Assembly (NCBI GenBank): GCA_023055355.1
Contig: JALJCS010000002.1
Location: 81,183,001-81,247,000 of the forward strand
Length of the DNA: 64,000 nt
Direction: 5' to 3'
Source of the DNA: Agelaius tricolor
Lineage: Eukaryota; Chordata; Aves; Passeriformes; Icteridae
Shown here: one piece after another, positions 21,339 through 34,239 of the stretch
Numbering within the stretch: the stretch's first letter is position 1
How the letters are laid out: every line of letters starts with the position of its first letter
Notes under the pieces: model-generated
Told to the model about the DNA's origin: nothing
The model's database searches: none
Seen by the model: only the letters and a program-made list of their open reading frames with translations
Position numbers and translations under genes: made by a program

Positions 21339-24300
21339 CCTGGAAATCTGCCTTTTGGAAACGAGTTTGGGGAGTTTGTTTGTATCACAAATGCTGTTCC
21401 TGCCTAGGTATTATATGTGGAGTTCTTTAGAGGTAATTCCATGCCTTTCTGAGAATTCCTCTTCCAATGTGAGTGCCATCTCTGGCTCAGCTTGGGGTGT
21501 GGGCAGAGGTAAATACACACCACTTTGGGGTAACAATAACAGTAAATTTCACACCTAATAATATTTGGAGGTGGCAAAATAAAACACCATCCCTGCCTGA
21601 AGGGAGAACACAGTATGTGATTCTAGTCTACTGAAATGTGTTTCCTTGGACAATGTTGGAGACTTAAAGTTTCCATTTTTTCCAGTGATTTACAGAAAAG
21701 GTATGGTTCACAAAAACAACGTGCTACTTTTCAAAGCAAAACATGCAAATTTTGGCCTCCTGAAGATTCAGGCTGACTTCTCTTCTACTGATTTTTATCA
21801 ATGACATTTCAATTCGTGTCCTGCATTAATACCCATAACAGTGTTACCCCTCTTGTGTAGGCTGTGCTTTTAGAGAACACCTCTGAGATGTTATTGCTCT
21901 CAGTAAGTAGGGGTAGCACATGATGAACAAAATGCAGCAGATTCCAATTAACTTTCTTTTCTACTTTATTGGCAAAGCTGTGCTAACAGTAAGTGATAAC
22001 ATTAAAACTTATTCTCATGACTACAGTCAGTAACTATGATTCTGAATACACCACAGGGCCAATTCTTTGATATAAAAAGTGTCATTTTAGGAGATTTTAA
22101 AAAAGAAAAAAAAATAGAACTAGAGCTACACTTTTAATATTTAAACTCTTAGAAGTGGTTATTTAAGGAATACTTGCCCACAATTATGGACAAAAATTTA
22201 TGGCATACAGATTATTTTATTTTTCAACTAATCTAGTAAGCTGGTGGATTTTAACTGTTTGGTATATGTTCAAATAGTTGGTCAATGCTTAAAATTTTAC
22301 ACTTGCTTAAACATTTAATTAATGTCTTTATTGTGAACAAAATATATCACAGCCTTATCTTTTAAGTAGAAATATGAGTTCAAATTAAGTAAGTACAGTT
22401 TTTTTAAAACCATCACCCTATAGACTCCAGTCATCAATAACTGATGTTGGCAGATATCCTGGTCTCATACCAGATCCATACCAGCTAGGCAGAATTAGGA
22501 TGAGTTTATACTGTTGTCACAATGAAGACCACAAAAATATTGCAAAATAACAAAGAATGGTTAGGGATTTTTTTTTCTCTCACACTATACCCTGTCACCT
22601 CCATCTAAATGAGATAGGATTTTCATCTGACACAAACATTTGAGCTCAGACCAAACAGCTTTTAATTTCAGTTCTAGTTAGGATCTATTAATAGAGAAAG
22701 AGTTTAGTCATATATCTTATATATCTTCATATATATTTTCCTTAAAGGTTAAAAATTGTTTGTTCTTATTTGGCAGCAAAGGTACGTTTCTTCAACATAA
22801 ATATGTCTGTGTAGAATCTATCATATTTTAATTGGTTTTAAGTCATAGCATTAACTATGTTGCAAAACTCGGTTTTCCATATAACAGGTTCAACTGAATG
22901 ACAGATTTAGAGAGTATAAAGCTGTTGATTTACCAATGCAATGAAAGGCAGTGTTCAACTCTTAAAAATGGGGAAAAAAGGCATTGAGGATGAATTATTA
23001 TGTGGCTGAGACATGCAGAGACACAGTGCACTTGGAAGGAATTCCTCTGATCCACTGTGGAAATCTACAGCATCACCTTCTCAACTTAGCAATTAACATA
23101 GCAGCATTTTATAGTTAAGGGGGCAGAATAGGCACTCACTGAAAACTAAGTCTTATCCTAAAATGACCGTATAAAAATTTGTGTAAGGATTTCTTCTTTG
23201 ACTAGAAATGTAACTTAGTGACTTTCTCATCTCTTGCTATCTACATTGCAAATATCTAAAATCATATGACAAATTTAAAATTTAGAGTAGGATTGATTTT
23301 CCTAAATGGAGGTAACAGGTGGCATTTGAGACGTTTAAATCTTCTTTGTGAGCTTGGGAGGCATCACAATAACCTACCACCCTTGAGGGTCTTGGTGTCA
23401 GGCTGCTTGAGTCAGGCAGTGTACATTATATACTTAGAGTTAAAACATCTGTATGTCTCTTTGCAGATAATAAAACATCATCCTTGCTATCTTTTCATCT
23501 TCTATGATTTAATATAGAAAAAGTGGGATTCATTTCTCATACCTTTTACAGGAGTTACATATATTACATATTTACAATTAACATCAGAGAATCTGGAGAT
23601 GCTAATATTGTAATAAAAATAAATTATTTGTGATACCTTATAAATATTTTAATGCTTCCTCAAGTATTGTTAGCACTAAATTGCAAAATTCATTGAGTAA
23701 GACTCAAGATAAAATAGTTTAACTTAATGGGTATTCTCATACCAACAAGTATTGATGTGATTACTTTAGGTGGTAGAAGCTGTTACATTTTGTCTTTTTG
23801 CCAGAAGTGGTTTGAATGTATTCATAAAACAAGTCTAAACTATCTTACAAGTCTAAAAACTCAGCCAGCTACTGACAAATCATTACAGATAAAATCATGA
23901 GATTACTGATATTGATACACTCATACTCAATTAAAACATTCTTTTTTCCTGTCTATTTTCTGCCTGTTAGAGAGAGCTCTGGAATTCTTCTGAGGACAAG
24001 CTATCCCAGACTCTGACACCTGACTTCTTATGTCTATATATTACCTAAGAAAATGATGACTATTTAGTTTTGCAGATGAAATTGAGCCTCAAATGAAAGG
24101 CAAAATTTGTTAAGGCACAAACACACACAGGTGTATGTGTGATGATAGAATAAAATTCTGGTTTATATTAAGGCAAATAAAAAAAAAAAGTAAAAAAAAA
24201 GGTTATTTATCTCACTGCAAAGGACACGTACATTCAGATTAAAAACTTCAAATTTAAAACTAAACCTCCATTATTTCAGTGTCTTGTTCTGCCTGCTATT

Positions 24301-24359
24301 TAGAATTAGGCTTGCATCCAAATACAATTTGGGTTTTAAATATGAGATGTGAATTAGCT
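21339..24359. other. AT-rich intergenic DNA, nothing recognised
   Basis: About 3 kb without any repeat signature I can name. An 83-codon frame at 23266-23517 has no recognisable motif. Purine-rich and poly-A patches occur near 22105 and 24178-24200. Confidence 0.55.
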
Positions 24360-24540
24360 CTGGAAGTTGGGGGCTAGGGCTGGTGATGCTCTGGCTGCCC
24401 CCCAGCCCACCTCTCTCTGCTTGGACTGCAGGACAGTCCTGGCTGCCCCAGGGGGGCCCTTCCCTCCCTCCCTCCCTCCCCAGGTGCTGAGGGACACCTG
24501 AGCCCGTGTGCCCTGACACACCTGTACCCTGACATCTGCC
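24360..24540. other. Small GC-rich block with a (TCCC)n run
   Basis: About 180 bp of strongly GC-rich sequence (GGCTGCCCCCCAGCCCACCT, AGGGGGGCCCTTCCC, GTGCCCTGACACACCTGTAC) in an AT-rich setting, with (TCCC)5 at 24461-24480. Few CpGs are present, so it is not a typical CpG island. It may be a fragment of an LTR or a minisatellite; I do not recognise it. Confidence 0.5.
24461..24481. repeat. (TCCC)n microsatellite
   Basis: Five perfect TCCC units followed by one more C. Confidence 0.85.
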
Positions 24541-27500
24541 TTGACTAAAGGCAGTACTTCACAGTTCTAACACCTAAATGCATATCAGTAGAGTATAAAA
24601 TGTTTATTATTATTATTAATTTACATTGATCCCATAAATGTCATGTAAGCTTTATGGAACAGATAAAAAGACATGGTCCATGAAATGAAAAGCTCACCAT
24701 CTAATTTTAGAGGAGAGAGAGCCAGAGTAAGCAAATAAGTCATACTGCTGAAGAGAGTCATCAGGAAAGGTATCCAGCTGCAAAAAAATGTAAGCTGGTG
24801 TAGAGCAGCACATGTAGGCTAGGAAAATGACTGTATGAATTTCCTTAAGCTGAAAAGGTATACTGCCTAAGGCTCAATAGGAATTAAAAAAAAAAGAATA
24901 TTTTCATGTGTTGGCACTGAAATCAAGCAAATGATTCTTTGTATGTGAATATCATGCAAAAAACTGGATTAAGGGAATACTGATTGTATCATTCTGACTT
25001 CATAAATGTGCAAATTAAATAATGAAATGCAGCAAATTTATTTTAACAGAAAACACACTGTGAGAATACATGGAGTTCATTTCAGACAAGTCCATTGGAG
25101 GAAATATGAAAATCTGGTACTACTGGCTCTCGCTAGGCACCTACATAATGCCAGATTTTTCATATCACACATTAAATAGTTTTTGGCAGCTCATACTAGG
25201 CAGTGTTATTAATGAAAAACTCTTTTAAAAAATTGGCAGCACTGGTGTGAAAGTGAAACTAATCATAATGGTGTGGTGTGGGAATTATTTCAGGACTGAC
25301 AGAATTATATTTGTTTCATTAACAGAGAGTCATTTTAAATGGTAAAAATACACAAGAAACATTTCTTGAAATAAACGGATCCAGTAACCAATTAGATGTG
25401 ACAACAACTTCCTGTAAATTTTTAGTTTTATAGATACTCCATATTGAGCAACCTATAAAAATATGACATGGACTAAAGCAATTGGATGATTTCCAGTTAC
25501 TATTCCAATTTTCCAAATACTTTTCTAAGTGCAGACTGTCCCTTACCTTTATTCAGACTGTCTTTAATTTCTATTTGTACATCATATAAGCATCAAGCTC
25601 AGTTCATACTTCAGGATAGAGATCAAAGTTCTAATTCTTTGGAAAAGTCTATGGACTTGCTTATATTCATGTACTGAGGGTAGCTATCTATGCTTTATAG
25701 GTAGTACTCAGTGCGTGAGGAGCAGATTTAATGATTACAGCAATGGTGCAAAGCAAAGCAAAAGCACCACCAAGGTGTACTGAAAATAAAGATGTTAAAG
25801 ACAGGAGGGACCATCCAACCAGTCAATTTTTCACTGCATATTGCCCACTCTTGACATTTCTTTTAGGTTTTCTCTTTTAACAGATAACTGTGGTTTTTCT
25901 TTCAGATCTTTATCAGGTCAGATCATTTTCCAGTAAAAGAAATCACGATCTTCTTGAATCTTTGCCACTATTAACTTTTCCATTTGTATCTCAACAAAGT
26001 CCTCATTATATCTTAATAAAATACTTACCAGAGTATTCCTGATTATTGTCCAGAATGTCACCCAACTCATGGATCCTTTTAGCCACATCTCAGCTGTGAA
26101 GTTCAGATTTGCCTTAGGCCCCAGACTAGACAGTAGTCTTTTTCAAACTCAGGGCTGCTGTGGATACTGAAGTTAGTGTTTCCAATCTCTTTTTGTTATG
26201 GGAATGTGTTGCAGTGGAATATCTTCTGCAGTCTTCTACCTGGGGGGAGAGACCTGAAGTTAATCGTCCATGTGTGCTCCAAATGAAACTTTCTGTGCTT
26301 GAAGTTGCTTAGTTCCTCATGTTAACTACCACATCTCTGTAGCCACATTGCTGCTAGCCTGCCCACAGCTGCAAGGGGGAGCAGCTCCTTCTGTTGCTGA
26401 TGCTGCAGGGAACAACCTTCATTCAACATCTGCTTGCTGTTCTGCCCAGCAAACTGCAGCCACAGCCCTTCCCGAGTTCTGCAACGCTGAGCTGCATGGA
26501 AGGCTTTGCTCACAGTTTGATGGGTTAAGATGATATATATTTCACACACGTTTTCTTCTGTGTCTGAAGAGACTTTATTACAGCTTTGACTGTACCTCTT
26601 GGTTTTTATGTTCCTTATGATATTTTCTGCTGTCCAGATGACTTGAATCCAGCACAGTTCTCATATGCAGTACTGAAGACCTACAGTATAAATCATGACT
26701 CCTAGTGGTCTCCAGAAAATATTAAGTCCTATAAAGGCTGTAAAGGGATATTTTAGGGCATGTCCCTTTGGCCATCTAATTTTTACTGCAATAATCAAAG
26801 TATAACACAGATTTTAAGATGGAGACTTTACAAACAGTAGATGTTTGTGAGAGCAGTTTTGTCCTTCTCTAATATGATAATATTTCAAGCTAAAATGTTA
26901 TGAACTCCTGAAGCGTAGGCAGGTATAAAAAAGGGGGTTTTACATACTGTGAACACGTTAGTGTTTTCCTTTAAAGAAACATGCATTGAAATCTCGAACA
27001 TCATTTTACCATTATGTTCTAGGTCTCTGGAAAGACAATGATTTGCAGTGGAATTGCTGACAAACGGATTAGTTCTAACTGTATTGGTACAACAACTAGA
27101 TATCTGTTTCTTTAAATATCTTTGTAGCTTATAGTGAATTCTTTGAGGTTTCAGGTTTTCACATTTCCAGTAAAAACTGAAGTGGACATATTAAATACCT
27201 AAATATTTTCCATTAGAGAGGCTAATACTGTTTATTCATTAACACTTTCATTGATTTATGATATGATGATATTTTGTTGATTTATCATATGATGCACAGA
27301 GCTTATATTCTTCTATTCTTCAGATAGTTTCATATAAAAAGTAGAGACTAAAGAATTTTATAGCATACCTTAAAATGTGCATAAGCTTAATAGTAGAAAG
27401 GAAACATTATCTCAATTACAGCCTCAAGAATGAAGGATGAGACACTAATGTTACATACAATATTCAGTAATATGTTTGGTAGCCCTTCCTTACTTTTTTA

Positions 27501-28115
27501 AGAACCAGAATTTTGACAGTGACATTGCATTTTAACTTCTGTGGAGACAGACTCTCAAATAACATCCTTCTAAACTTATAAACCATGCTAGGAAATGGAA
27601 CCTCTCTGCCTACTACCCACCAATTTGTAGGATCTCAAAAGTTAGGTGATGCCACTGTTATATTCCATTTGAGAGATTTTAATAAGGGGAGCTAAATTCT
27701 GATTAGTTTTGGCTTCTCAGTGTCTCACAGAGATTGCAGAAATGAAATTTCAGGTGAAAAAAACATGGTGAGATGTATCAAGGTTCATATGTGAAACACA
27801 ATTCTACATTATGTGCCTAAAAGAAAGATGGGAAAAATAAATAAAAAGCAATCTGATCTGAAACTACCACTGCCCAAGAGTAGCTGAAGGTTTATTGATA
27901 CCTCCCTACAGGAGAACATCCTAAAGAAGCTCACATGGAGAGGACATTACAAACCTCATGCCTTCATTTTTGCCTTCCAGCATACCAATAATATTGCCAA
28001 TTTATTGAGAGACAACCATGGTCTAGGAATCTAAAAGCATGAGACATGATTGTAAATAAAGGAATTAACCCATTAGCTTAAAATTTAACTCTGTCAAATC
28101 TCATTTCACATAATA
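24541..28115. other. AT-rich intergenic DNA with minor simple repeats
   Basis: No gene or dated element is recognised. Landmarks are an (ATT)n patch at about 24605-24620, a GC-richer stretch at about 26340-26530 whose overlapping frames have no known domain, and a partial tandem duplication at about 27251-27296 (TTGATTTATGATATGATG and TTGATTTATCATATGATG). Confidence 0.5.
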
Positions 28116-28515
28116 CAGAGTCACAGAATTGTTTAAGTTGGAAAAGACCCTTGAGTAAAACCTTTGACTGATCACCACCTTGTCAACTAGGCCATGGCAC
28201 TAAGTGCCACATCCAGTCATTTTTTTAAGACTTCTGGTGGTGATGACTCCTCCACCTCCCTGGGAAGCCTGTTCCAATGCCTAAAAAAACTTTCCATGGA
28301 AAAATTCTTCCTAATATCCAATTTAAACCTCCCCTGCCACAGCTTGAGGCCATTTCTTCTTGTCTAATCACTTGTTGTGTCGGAGAAGAGACCAACCCCG
28401 ACCTCGCTACAACCTCTAGTCAGAGAACTACAGAAACCAGTAAAATGGCCTCTTGAGCCTCCATTTCTCCAGACTAAACAAAGTCATCTCACTCAGCTGC
28501 TCCTCATAGGACTTA
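28116..28515 (-). mobile_element. CR1 LINE 3' end, part 1 of a split element
   Basis: Minus-strand CR1. In plus orientation it starts AGAGTCACAGAATTGTTTAA, followed by GTGATGACTCCTCCACCTCC, AAGCCTGTTCCAATGCCTAA, AAATTCTTCCTAATATCCAA and ACAGCTTGAGGCCATTTCTT. It contains TGTGTCGGAGAAGAGACCAA and stops at CTCCTCATAGGACTTA, where an LTR was inserted. It continues at 29373. Confidence 0.93.
28511..28515. repeat. Left target-site duplication (ACTTA)
   Basis: ACTTA in CR1 text CATAGGACTTA, identical to 29373-29377 on the other side of the LTR. Confidence 0.75.
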
Positions 28516-28603
28516 TGTTATGATCTGTGGGCATGATGTTCATTGTAAGTTCTCATCGGGTTGAACAAAGACACCAGACCACGTGTCAGAGAACTCTTGC
28601 ACT

Positions 28604-28609
28604 TTTATT
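28604..28609 (-). terminator. Polyadenylation signal AATAAA of the nested LTR
   Basis: AATAAA on the minus strand within GTACAATAAAAGTGC, about 90 bp from the LTR 3' end. Confidence 0.65.
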
Positions 28610-28650
28610 GTACAGTCACTTTACCTCTGGCAACTAGCCCACTATGTAGC

Positions 28651-28874
28651 CTCAAAGGTGTTGGCAAACAGGCCCTTAAATTCTCAATATCCTTTGTAAA
28701 AAGTGGAGGTTAACAAGCCCTTAGATTTTGTATAGTACATTTCTATAAGTTCTCAACTCCCACAGCATCACTTCTCAAAGGTGTTGGATGACAAGCTGCA
28801 ACAAACCACCAAAGGTGCTGGCTAAGAAACCACAACCCACCAATACTCAAAGGTGTTGGCTAACAAGCCACAAC
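28651..28874 (-). repeat. Four degenerate copies of a 25-29-bp motif inside the LTR
   Basis: CTCAAAGGTGTTGGCAAACA (28651), CTCAAAGGTGTTGGATGACA (28773), CCAAAGGTGCTGGCTAAGAA (28809) and CTCAAAGGTGTTGGCTAACA (28846). Each is followed by AGSCACAAC- or GCTGCAAC-like text except the first. The last three are nearly contiguous. Confidence 0.8.
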
Positions 28875-29115
28875 ACACTTTTACAAGCTTTCCATTTCCA
28901 GAATAAAATTCAGTACAGAGTATGAGGTAGAATACCACAGCTGTGTTTTGGACAGTCAAAGCAACAGAAGAGAGAAATAAAGACAGAAAAATAAGAGAGA
29001 GAACAAAGAATATCACTAGTCCTTGGACAGCACATTCATCCTTCTGTGAGCATGGTCCAGAGCTGGGGTGAAAGAGAAAGAGAGGGAAAAGAGAGTGAGG
29101 GGTCCTAATCCTCTT

Positions 29116-29125
29116 CCTTTTATAG
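29116..29125 (-). promoter_or_regulatory. TATA box of the nested LTR
   Basis: CTATAAAAGG on the minus strand, upstream of the polyadenylation signal in element orientation. Confidence 0.55.
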
Positions 29126-29372
29126 TTAAACTGGTGCATACCTATTATGTAAACTAGATTTTTTCTGCTTTTTGCTCACATATGCACAATCAGCCCTCCT
29201 TCAGCAAGTTGGGGTAGGGGGACATGACTGAGCACAAGTCTCAAGGTAGAACAGGAAGCTGGTTCCAAACAGCACTGCCCCAGTTCCATGGGATCCTCTC
29301 CTCTGATCACATTTTTGCTGCTGTAACAGATAGAATGTTTGAAACAAAACATGCTTAGGTCTGGTCCTTTCC

Positions 29373-29377
29373 ACTTA
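29373..29377. repeat. Right target-site duplication (ACTTA)
   Basis: ACTTA before CCTTCTAGAATGGTCACC, where CR1 resumes. If the LTR is instead required to end in CA, the border shifts by one base. Confidence 0.7.
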
Positions 29378-29770
29378 CCTTCTAGAATGGTCACCACTTT
29401 CATTGCCCTTCTCTGGATGTGCTCCAGCCCTTCAATGTCTTTTTTGAAATGACAGTCCCAAAAGTAGACACAATACTCAAGGTGTGGCCTCACCAGTGAC
29501 AAGTATGGGGGGAAATCACTGCCCTGGTCCTGCTGGGATACAGGCCAGGACACCATTGGCTTTCTTGGCCACCTGGGCCCACTGCTGGCTCATGTTCAGT
29601 CACTGTCAACCAGCAGCACAGATCCTTTTCTGCTGAGAAGCTTTCCAGCTACTCTTCCACCAGCCTGTAGCTCTTCGTGGTGGTGTTGTGACCCAAGTGC
29701 AGGACCCAGGACTTTGCCTGGTGGAACCTCATACTGTTGACTTCAGCCAACTGATCAATATGCTAAAGGG
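29373..29770 (-). mobile_element. CR1 LINE, part 2 of the split element (RT C-terminal region)
   Basis: CR1 resumes after the LTR: GCCCTTCTCTGGATGTGCTC, AAGGTGTGGCCTCACCAGTG, TTGGCTTTCTTGGCCACCTG. A minus frame at 29176-29556 preserves CR1 RT C-terminal text in pieces (LVRPHLEYCVYFWDCHFKKD, then EHIQRRAMK). The right end decays near 29770. It is non-functional. Confidence 0.92.
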
Positions 29771-32700
29771 GGACATGGAGGCACTGTGAATCCAAACAGG
29801 TTGGCCCTTCCACACAAACTCATTCACTTTTCTCCACTACATTTAGCATTCCAGATATTAACTATTACCAGGGTTAAAAATATATCTGTATACCTATTTT
29901 TCATTTTTCTAATTTTTACTTTGGGCTCTTTCACTTGATTAAACTGAAAATTTACAGTAAGTTATTTCCTTGCTACATATGTATTACCTGCTCAGGCTAC
30001 TGAATAAATTTCTATTCAATAAAATAAATGGATTGTTTTCTTATATTTCTGTTAGAAATTATGTTTCCACAGCCACATACTTGATGTTGCAGTTTTCTGC
30101 ACCTATAACATTATTAAAAATCTTGCCAAATATGGGCATTAGAACAAGACTGTTGAAGTATATTCTCACACAAGCATTGTTTCTCTAAATACTTTTTAGC
30201 TACTTAAAGAAGAAAATATGGAGAGGTTCCTTAGACTGTATTTTTCATGAGCTGGATGTCAGTATTAGAAAGGATAAATTATCCAGTTCACTTACAGGGT
30301 ACCAGGTAGCTTCTGTCTGGTATTTTTTTTTTAATTATTTTAATGTTGCTTATGTCATGGTTATTTCTGAGAGAAAAATAGGCTTGTCTTTGCACAGTAA
30401 CCTGAGAGAAAGAACAACTTACCCTTTGGAATTTCACTTTGAACTGAAATAGGTTAAAGAGAAAGTATGTTTCAGTTCAATTTTTGTCAAGAGGGAATTT
30501 TTTAGAATTCTGAAATAATATTCAAATAATTTCTTTTGTCATAATATGTAACTAAAGTTGTACACCTACATTCTGTTCTATCTTATTTCATTTTCTCTTA
30601 TTCTATACCCTAAATGTCATTCATCTAAATGGAAGCTTCAGAAGAAGCTTATTAAAAACTTTATCAAAATGTAATATCCATTTCAGAAAAGAGATGAACT
30701 ACATGTCTCAAGAAGAGCATTCATCAGAAAGCTTTAAAATGAAAGGTAGGTTTCTAGTATCTTTCAAACATATGAAACAAAAGTTCTTGTAAATGGAAAT
30801 GTATGAACAGGAACTCTTTTCTTTTAAAAATATACTGAAATTTTGAGTATTTGCAATAAATATAAAACATGATACATAATATGGTAGAAATTTTCCCTTA
30901 ATAAAAATCTTTTTCATTTCACTGCAATATTTTGTACCAAAGAGCAAACTGAAATATTGCCAGAAAAGCATACAATGGCATAGAGTTTATATGAGGAAAG
31001 AAATAGCAGTATGACAAATAATTAATAGAATAAAATGTCTTACTACATTTCAATAATTCTGCCAACAACACACATGTATTTTAAAGTTAACTGGAAGTGG
31101 CACAAACAAATTATGTTCAGTATTAAAATATTGCATAAACGTATAGATTTGTTTCTATTCTTCCACATCTATACCTAAAGGTATCATTGCCTGATTGACT
31201 GGCTGTTTAATGATGGTTTGTGGTAAGCTCGCTCTAATACAGATCTAGCACAGCAAATTTGATGTGGTACCTCCCTCCTAAACCTCATCCCCAAATTGCC
31301 TGTGGGCATCTGATGATGGAAAGTAACTGTACAACAGGGTACATGAACACAGTGTGAAAAATATTTAATTACTTCTAGTTTTCACCTTTATGGACTAAAA
31401 ATGTAAAGTAGGGGGTGATTTATACAACAGAAATAATCAAGAGCATAGGAACTGCTATGATGTTTCTCTTTCTTATGATTTCTTTTAATAAAGATGAGTG
31501 TGATTCAGCTACATGTTAGACACATGAGGTAAGAAAGAAAAATGATGCAATAAAAGCCAAGGAGAACAGGAAGAAGAAAGAAGATGTGCAATTTCAGAAG
31601 GCTCTCTTCTGATGTGAAGATACTTTTTAAGGGACTGTGATCATGGACTATATTCACTACATTCATAAAGCTGTAAAGTCATTGTCTTTGGTTAAAACAC
31701 AAATTTTTGAAAGTAATAAAAGAGAAGAAATTTTTTTAAGAAAATATAGTTCCAAATAACACTCTGACTGCTCTAATTTGGACCAGTGAAAATATCATTC
31801 CCTAATTTCATTTTGAATTTTAAGGAAGAGAAAAAAGAAAGGACAAGATTGAGCAAGAAAGAAGAAGGGATAAGAATGGGCAAAAGAGAAGAATATAAAA
31901 ACACAGACTTGTGAGTCTGGCTCAGCTTTCAGGACCTGTTTAACTGTTAGTAGAATCTATCTCTGAATTTGGTATATTTACAAGACATGAGTTTTGGTTC
32001 AAGGAAAGGTAAATGCAAAAACTGCATGCAGAAATGCTGAAAAACCATCAGTAATTCCAGTGCAAAGCAAGAACTGAAAATATTTTATTTTTCTGTGATA
32101 TGTTTAAGGTTTCAATAGGAGTATCATATAAATGTATGAGCTACAGGCTGTTTTACCATTTTGAAATATAAGTCTGATTATACATAGCAGAAAATCTCAT
32201 AGCAGTAACTTGCATCATTCTTTAAAAATGGATGTAAAGGTATCAAATGCCACTGCACCTTGCTAATAAGTCATTCATACTCTAAGGGTAAGTGCAGGTA
32301 TAGAATTCAAGCTCTTTGCCTGAATATTAAATAGTTGTTAAACAGACTTTTACAGACAAAGGAAATTCACCATGTGTTTCTGAATTGCCAAGCATTATAT
32401 TAATATTCAATTGGTGAGCTGCTGTGTAGAAAGAATGGCTTGCTACAGGCTTAAAATGCTGAATGCATGTCTCAATTTACTGTAACTGCATACTAAAAGG
32501 ACTTCTCTGTCATGCATTAGAAAAAGAAGTTCAACAGCTGTTGTAATGTAGGAAAAGTCCAAATGCAAGGTACTTGGTTTGAGTTCTTAGAATTAATTGA
32601 AGTCAAAAGCACACTAAAAAAAGGGGGAAAATCCTTTGCCTACATGAATATACTTTTCTTCTTAAAATTATATCTCTTCTAGGCTTCTGTATTAATCAGT

Positions 32701-33821
32701 ACTTTAAAGGATATCTGTTAGAGTTGAGTGAACTGTTCAGGTTGAATAAAAGCAGATTAGAACATTTTGCCATGACTTGCACTTTTTGAGCCATACATGG
32801 TAGCATTGAAATATGCTTGGCCACAGACTTCTTTGTGTTCTACCTAGGGAAAACAGAAGAAAACTAGAGTCTTCCTAGTATGCTGAGTCCACCCAGGTGA
32901 ATTCAAATGAGATCATATGATCTCAAAAAATGCTCAGGGCAACCATAAGCAAAGATATCCCCTGTGATGCCAAAAGAGCACAACTATGAACTGGCATATC
33001 CAAATTTCATGCAGGTCATGTGCAAACCATAAGCAAAGTCTGATTAGTCTACTTAATAATCAACATTATCCTTGCAGGTTGTCATCAGTATCATGGTAAT
33101 GTCAGTGACAATGTTATTACCATCCATGCCAGTCTAATTGATTCAGAAATTTACAGCACACTTATCACACAATTCTATTCAAATATTAAGAAAGACTAGA
33201 AAAAACTTGCAAAAGCCTTAACAAAACTAGTATTTTATTTTTTTGGAGGTAGCTTGTCTCTTTCTTTGCAGTTCCATTTAAAAAGAAGTATATAGCTGCC
33301 TTGCCTCAGGAAGCATCAAGAAAAGATATTATTCTCTCACAAAGGCATGATTTCCTCCCTATTCTCTCATTACTCCCAGAGGTTAGCAATTTGTTACTAG
33401 CTCTGAACAATGCCAAATGCTGTCTTAGCAAAACTGAACACCACATGGGATTTGGAGGGAAGCAGAGAGGAAAAATCATGGTTCCATTTTTCCTTTTGTC
33501 CAGTTTCCGTACAGATACAGAGATTAGGCAAGTGCTAACTCTGCCCTTGCTTTGCTCAGATTAGTTGTTGTGGCAAAGAGACTGGGAAAACAGTTTGAAA
33601 TTTTATTTCTCAGCATAAATAAGGATAATAATTTGAGATTCAGAATTATTATGGTTTTAGATGCTGAATTAATAATTCTCAATACATGTGGGATAAAGCC
33701 TATAGCATATAATCCTTCTACCTTAATTTGTGTTACTTCTATATTTATTGAAATTTCTCTATTAAAAAAAAAATATTTGTAGTCACTTGTTTGGGGAATA
33801 TGAGTGATTCATCCCCTCCCC
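29771..33821. other. AT-rich intergenic DNA, nothing recognised
   Basis: About 4 kb without repeat or exon signature. An 11-bp inverted repeat TTGAACTGAAA / TTTCAGTTCAA lies at 30439-30449 and 30470-30480. The 87-codon frame at 33301-33564 has no known domain. Confidence 0.55.
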
Positions 33822-33960
33822 TCTTTTTCTTTTTCTTTTTCTTTCATTTTAGGTAGGAGTTGGGTTTTTTTTTTTTTTTGTGGATTTGGGGGTTTTGTTT
33901 GTTTGTTTGTTTGTTCTGTTGAATTTTGTTTGTTGGTTTGTTTGTTTTTTCCTATGGTAG
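33822..33960. repeat. Simple repeats: (TTTTTC)n, poly-T and (GTTT)n
   Basis: CTTTTT units at about 33822-33844, a T run at 33864-33879, and GTTT units at 33895-33915 and again at 33927-33946. Together they make one T-rich, pyrimidine- then GT-biased low-complexity tract. Confidence 0.85.
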
Positions 33961-34239
33961 ATGTGTGGCTTGGTCACTTTTGGAGGTAACATTTCAAATA
34001 GATATTAGCTATGGTATATAACTATATTTTAAACTTTATGGTTAAATTTTACAATTATTTCTTTTTATAATGATAGGCCTGAAAGAGAGACCAAAAATTT
34101 CAATGAAATTAATTGTAAGTGCAGAAAACTTCTCATGAATAGTATATTTAATTCCTTTCAGGGAAAAAAAAAAAGTGTTAAGTGGGTTCATGTTAATAGT
34201 CTTGGCTAAATAATAAAAATGGGAGGGGTGCCCAATTCC

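Larger units (their letters stand above)
28516..29372 (-). mobile_element. ERV solo LTR nested in CR1
   Basis: An approximately 857-bp insert flanked by a 5-bp repeat ACTTA (28511-28515 and 29373-29377). Joining the CR1 halves across one ACTTA restores the CR1 reading without gain or loss of length. On the minus strand CTATAAAAGG (29116-29125) and AATAAA (28604-28609) give the order expected of an LTR, and the 3' terminus reads ...CAGATCATAACA. The gap between those two signals is about 510 bp and holds four copies of a 25-29-bp motif (28651-28874), so the transcribed R region would be unusually long. A GA-rich patch lies at about 28970-29015 and 29070-29100. The family is probably ERVL-like; it is not named with confidence. 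Confidence 0.8.

Noticed and set aside
28651..28874. CRISPR-like repeat array
   Set aside because: Units are degenerate, spacing is irregular, and it lies inside an LTR of a eukaryotic genome.
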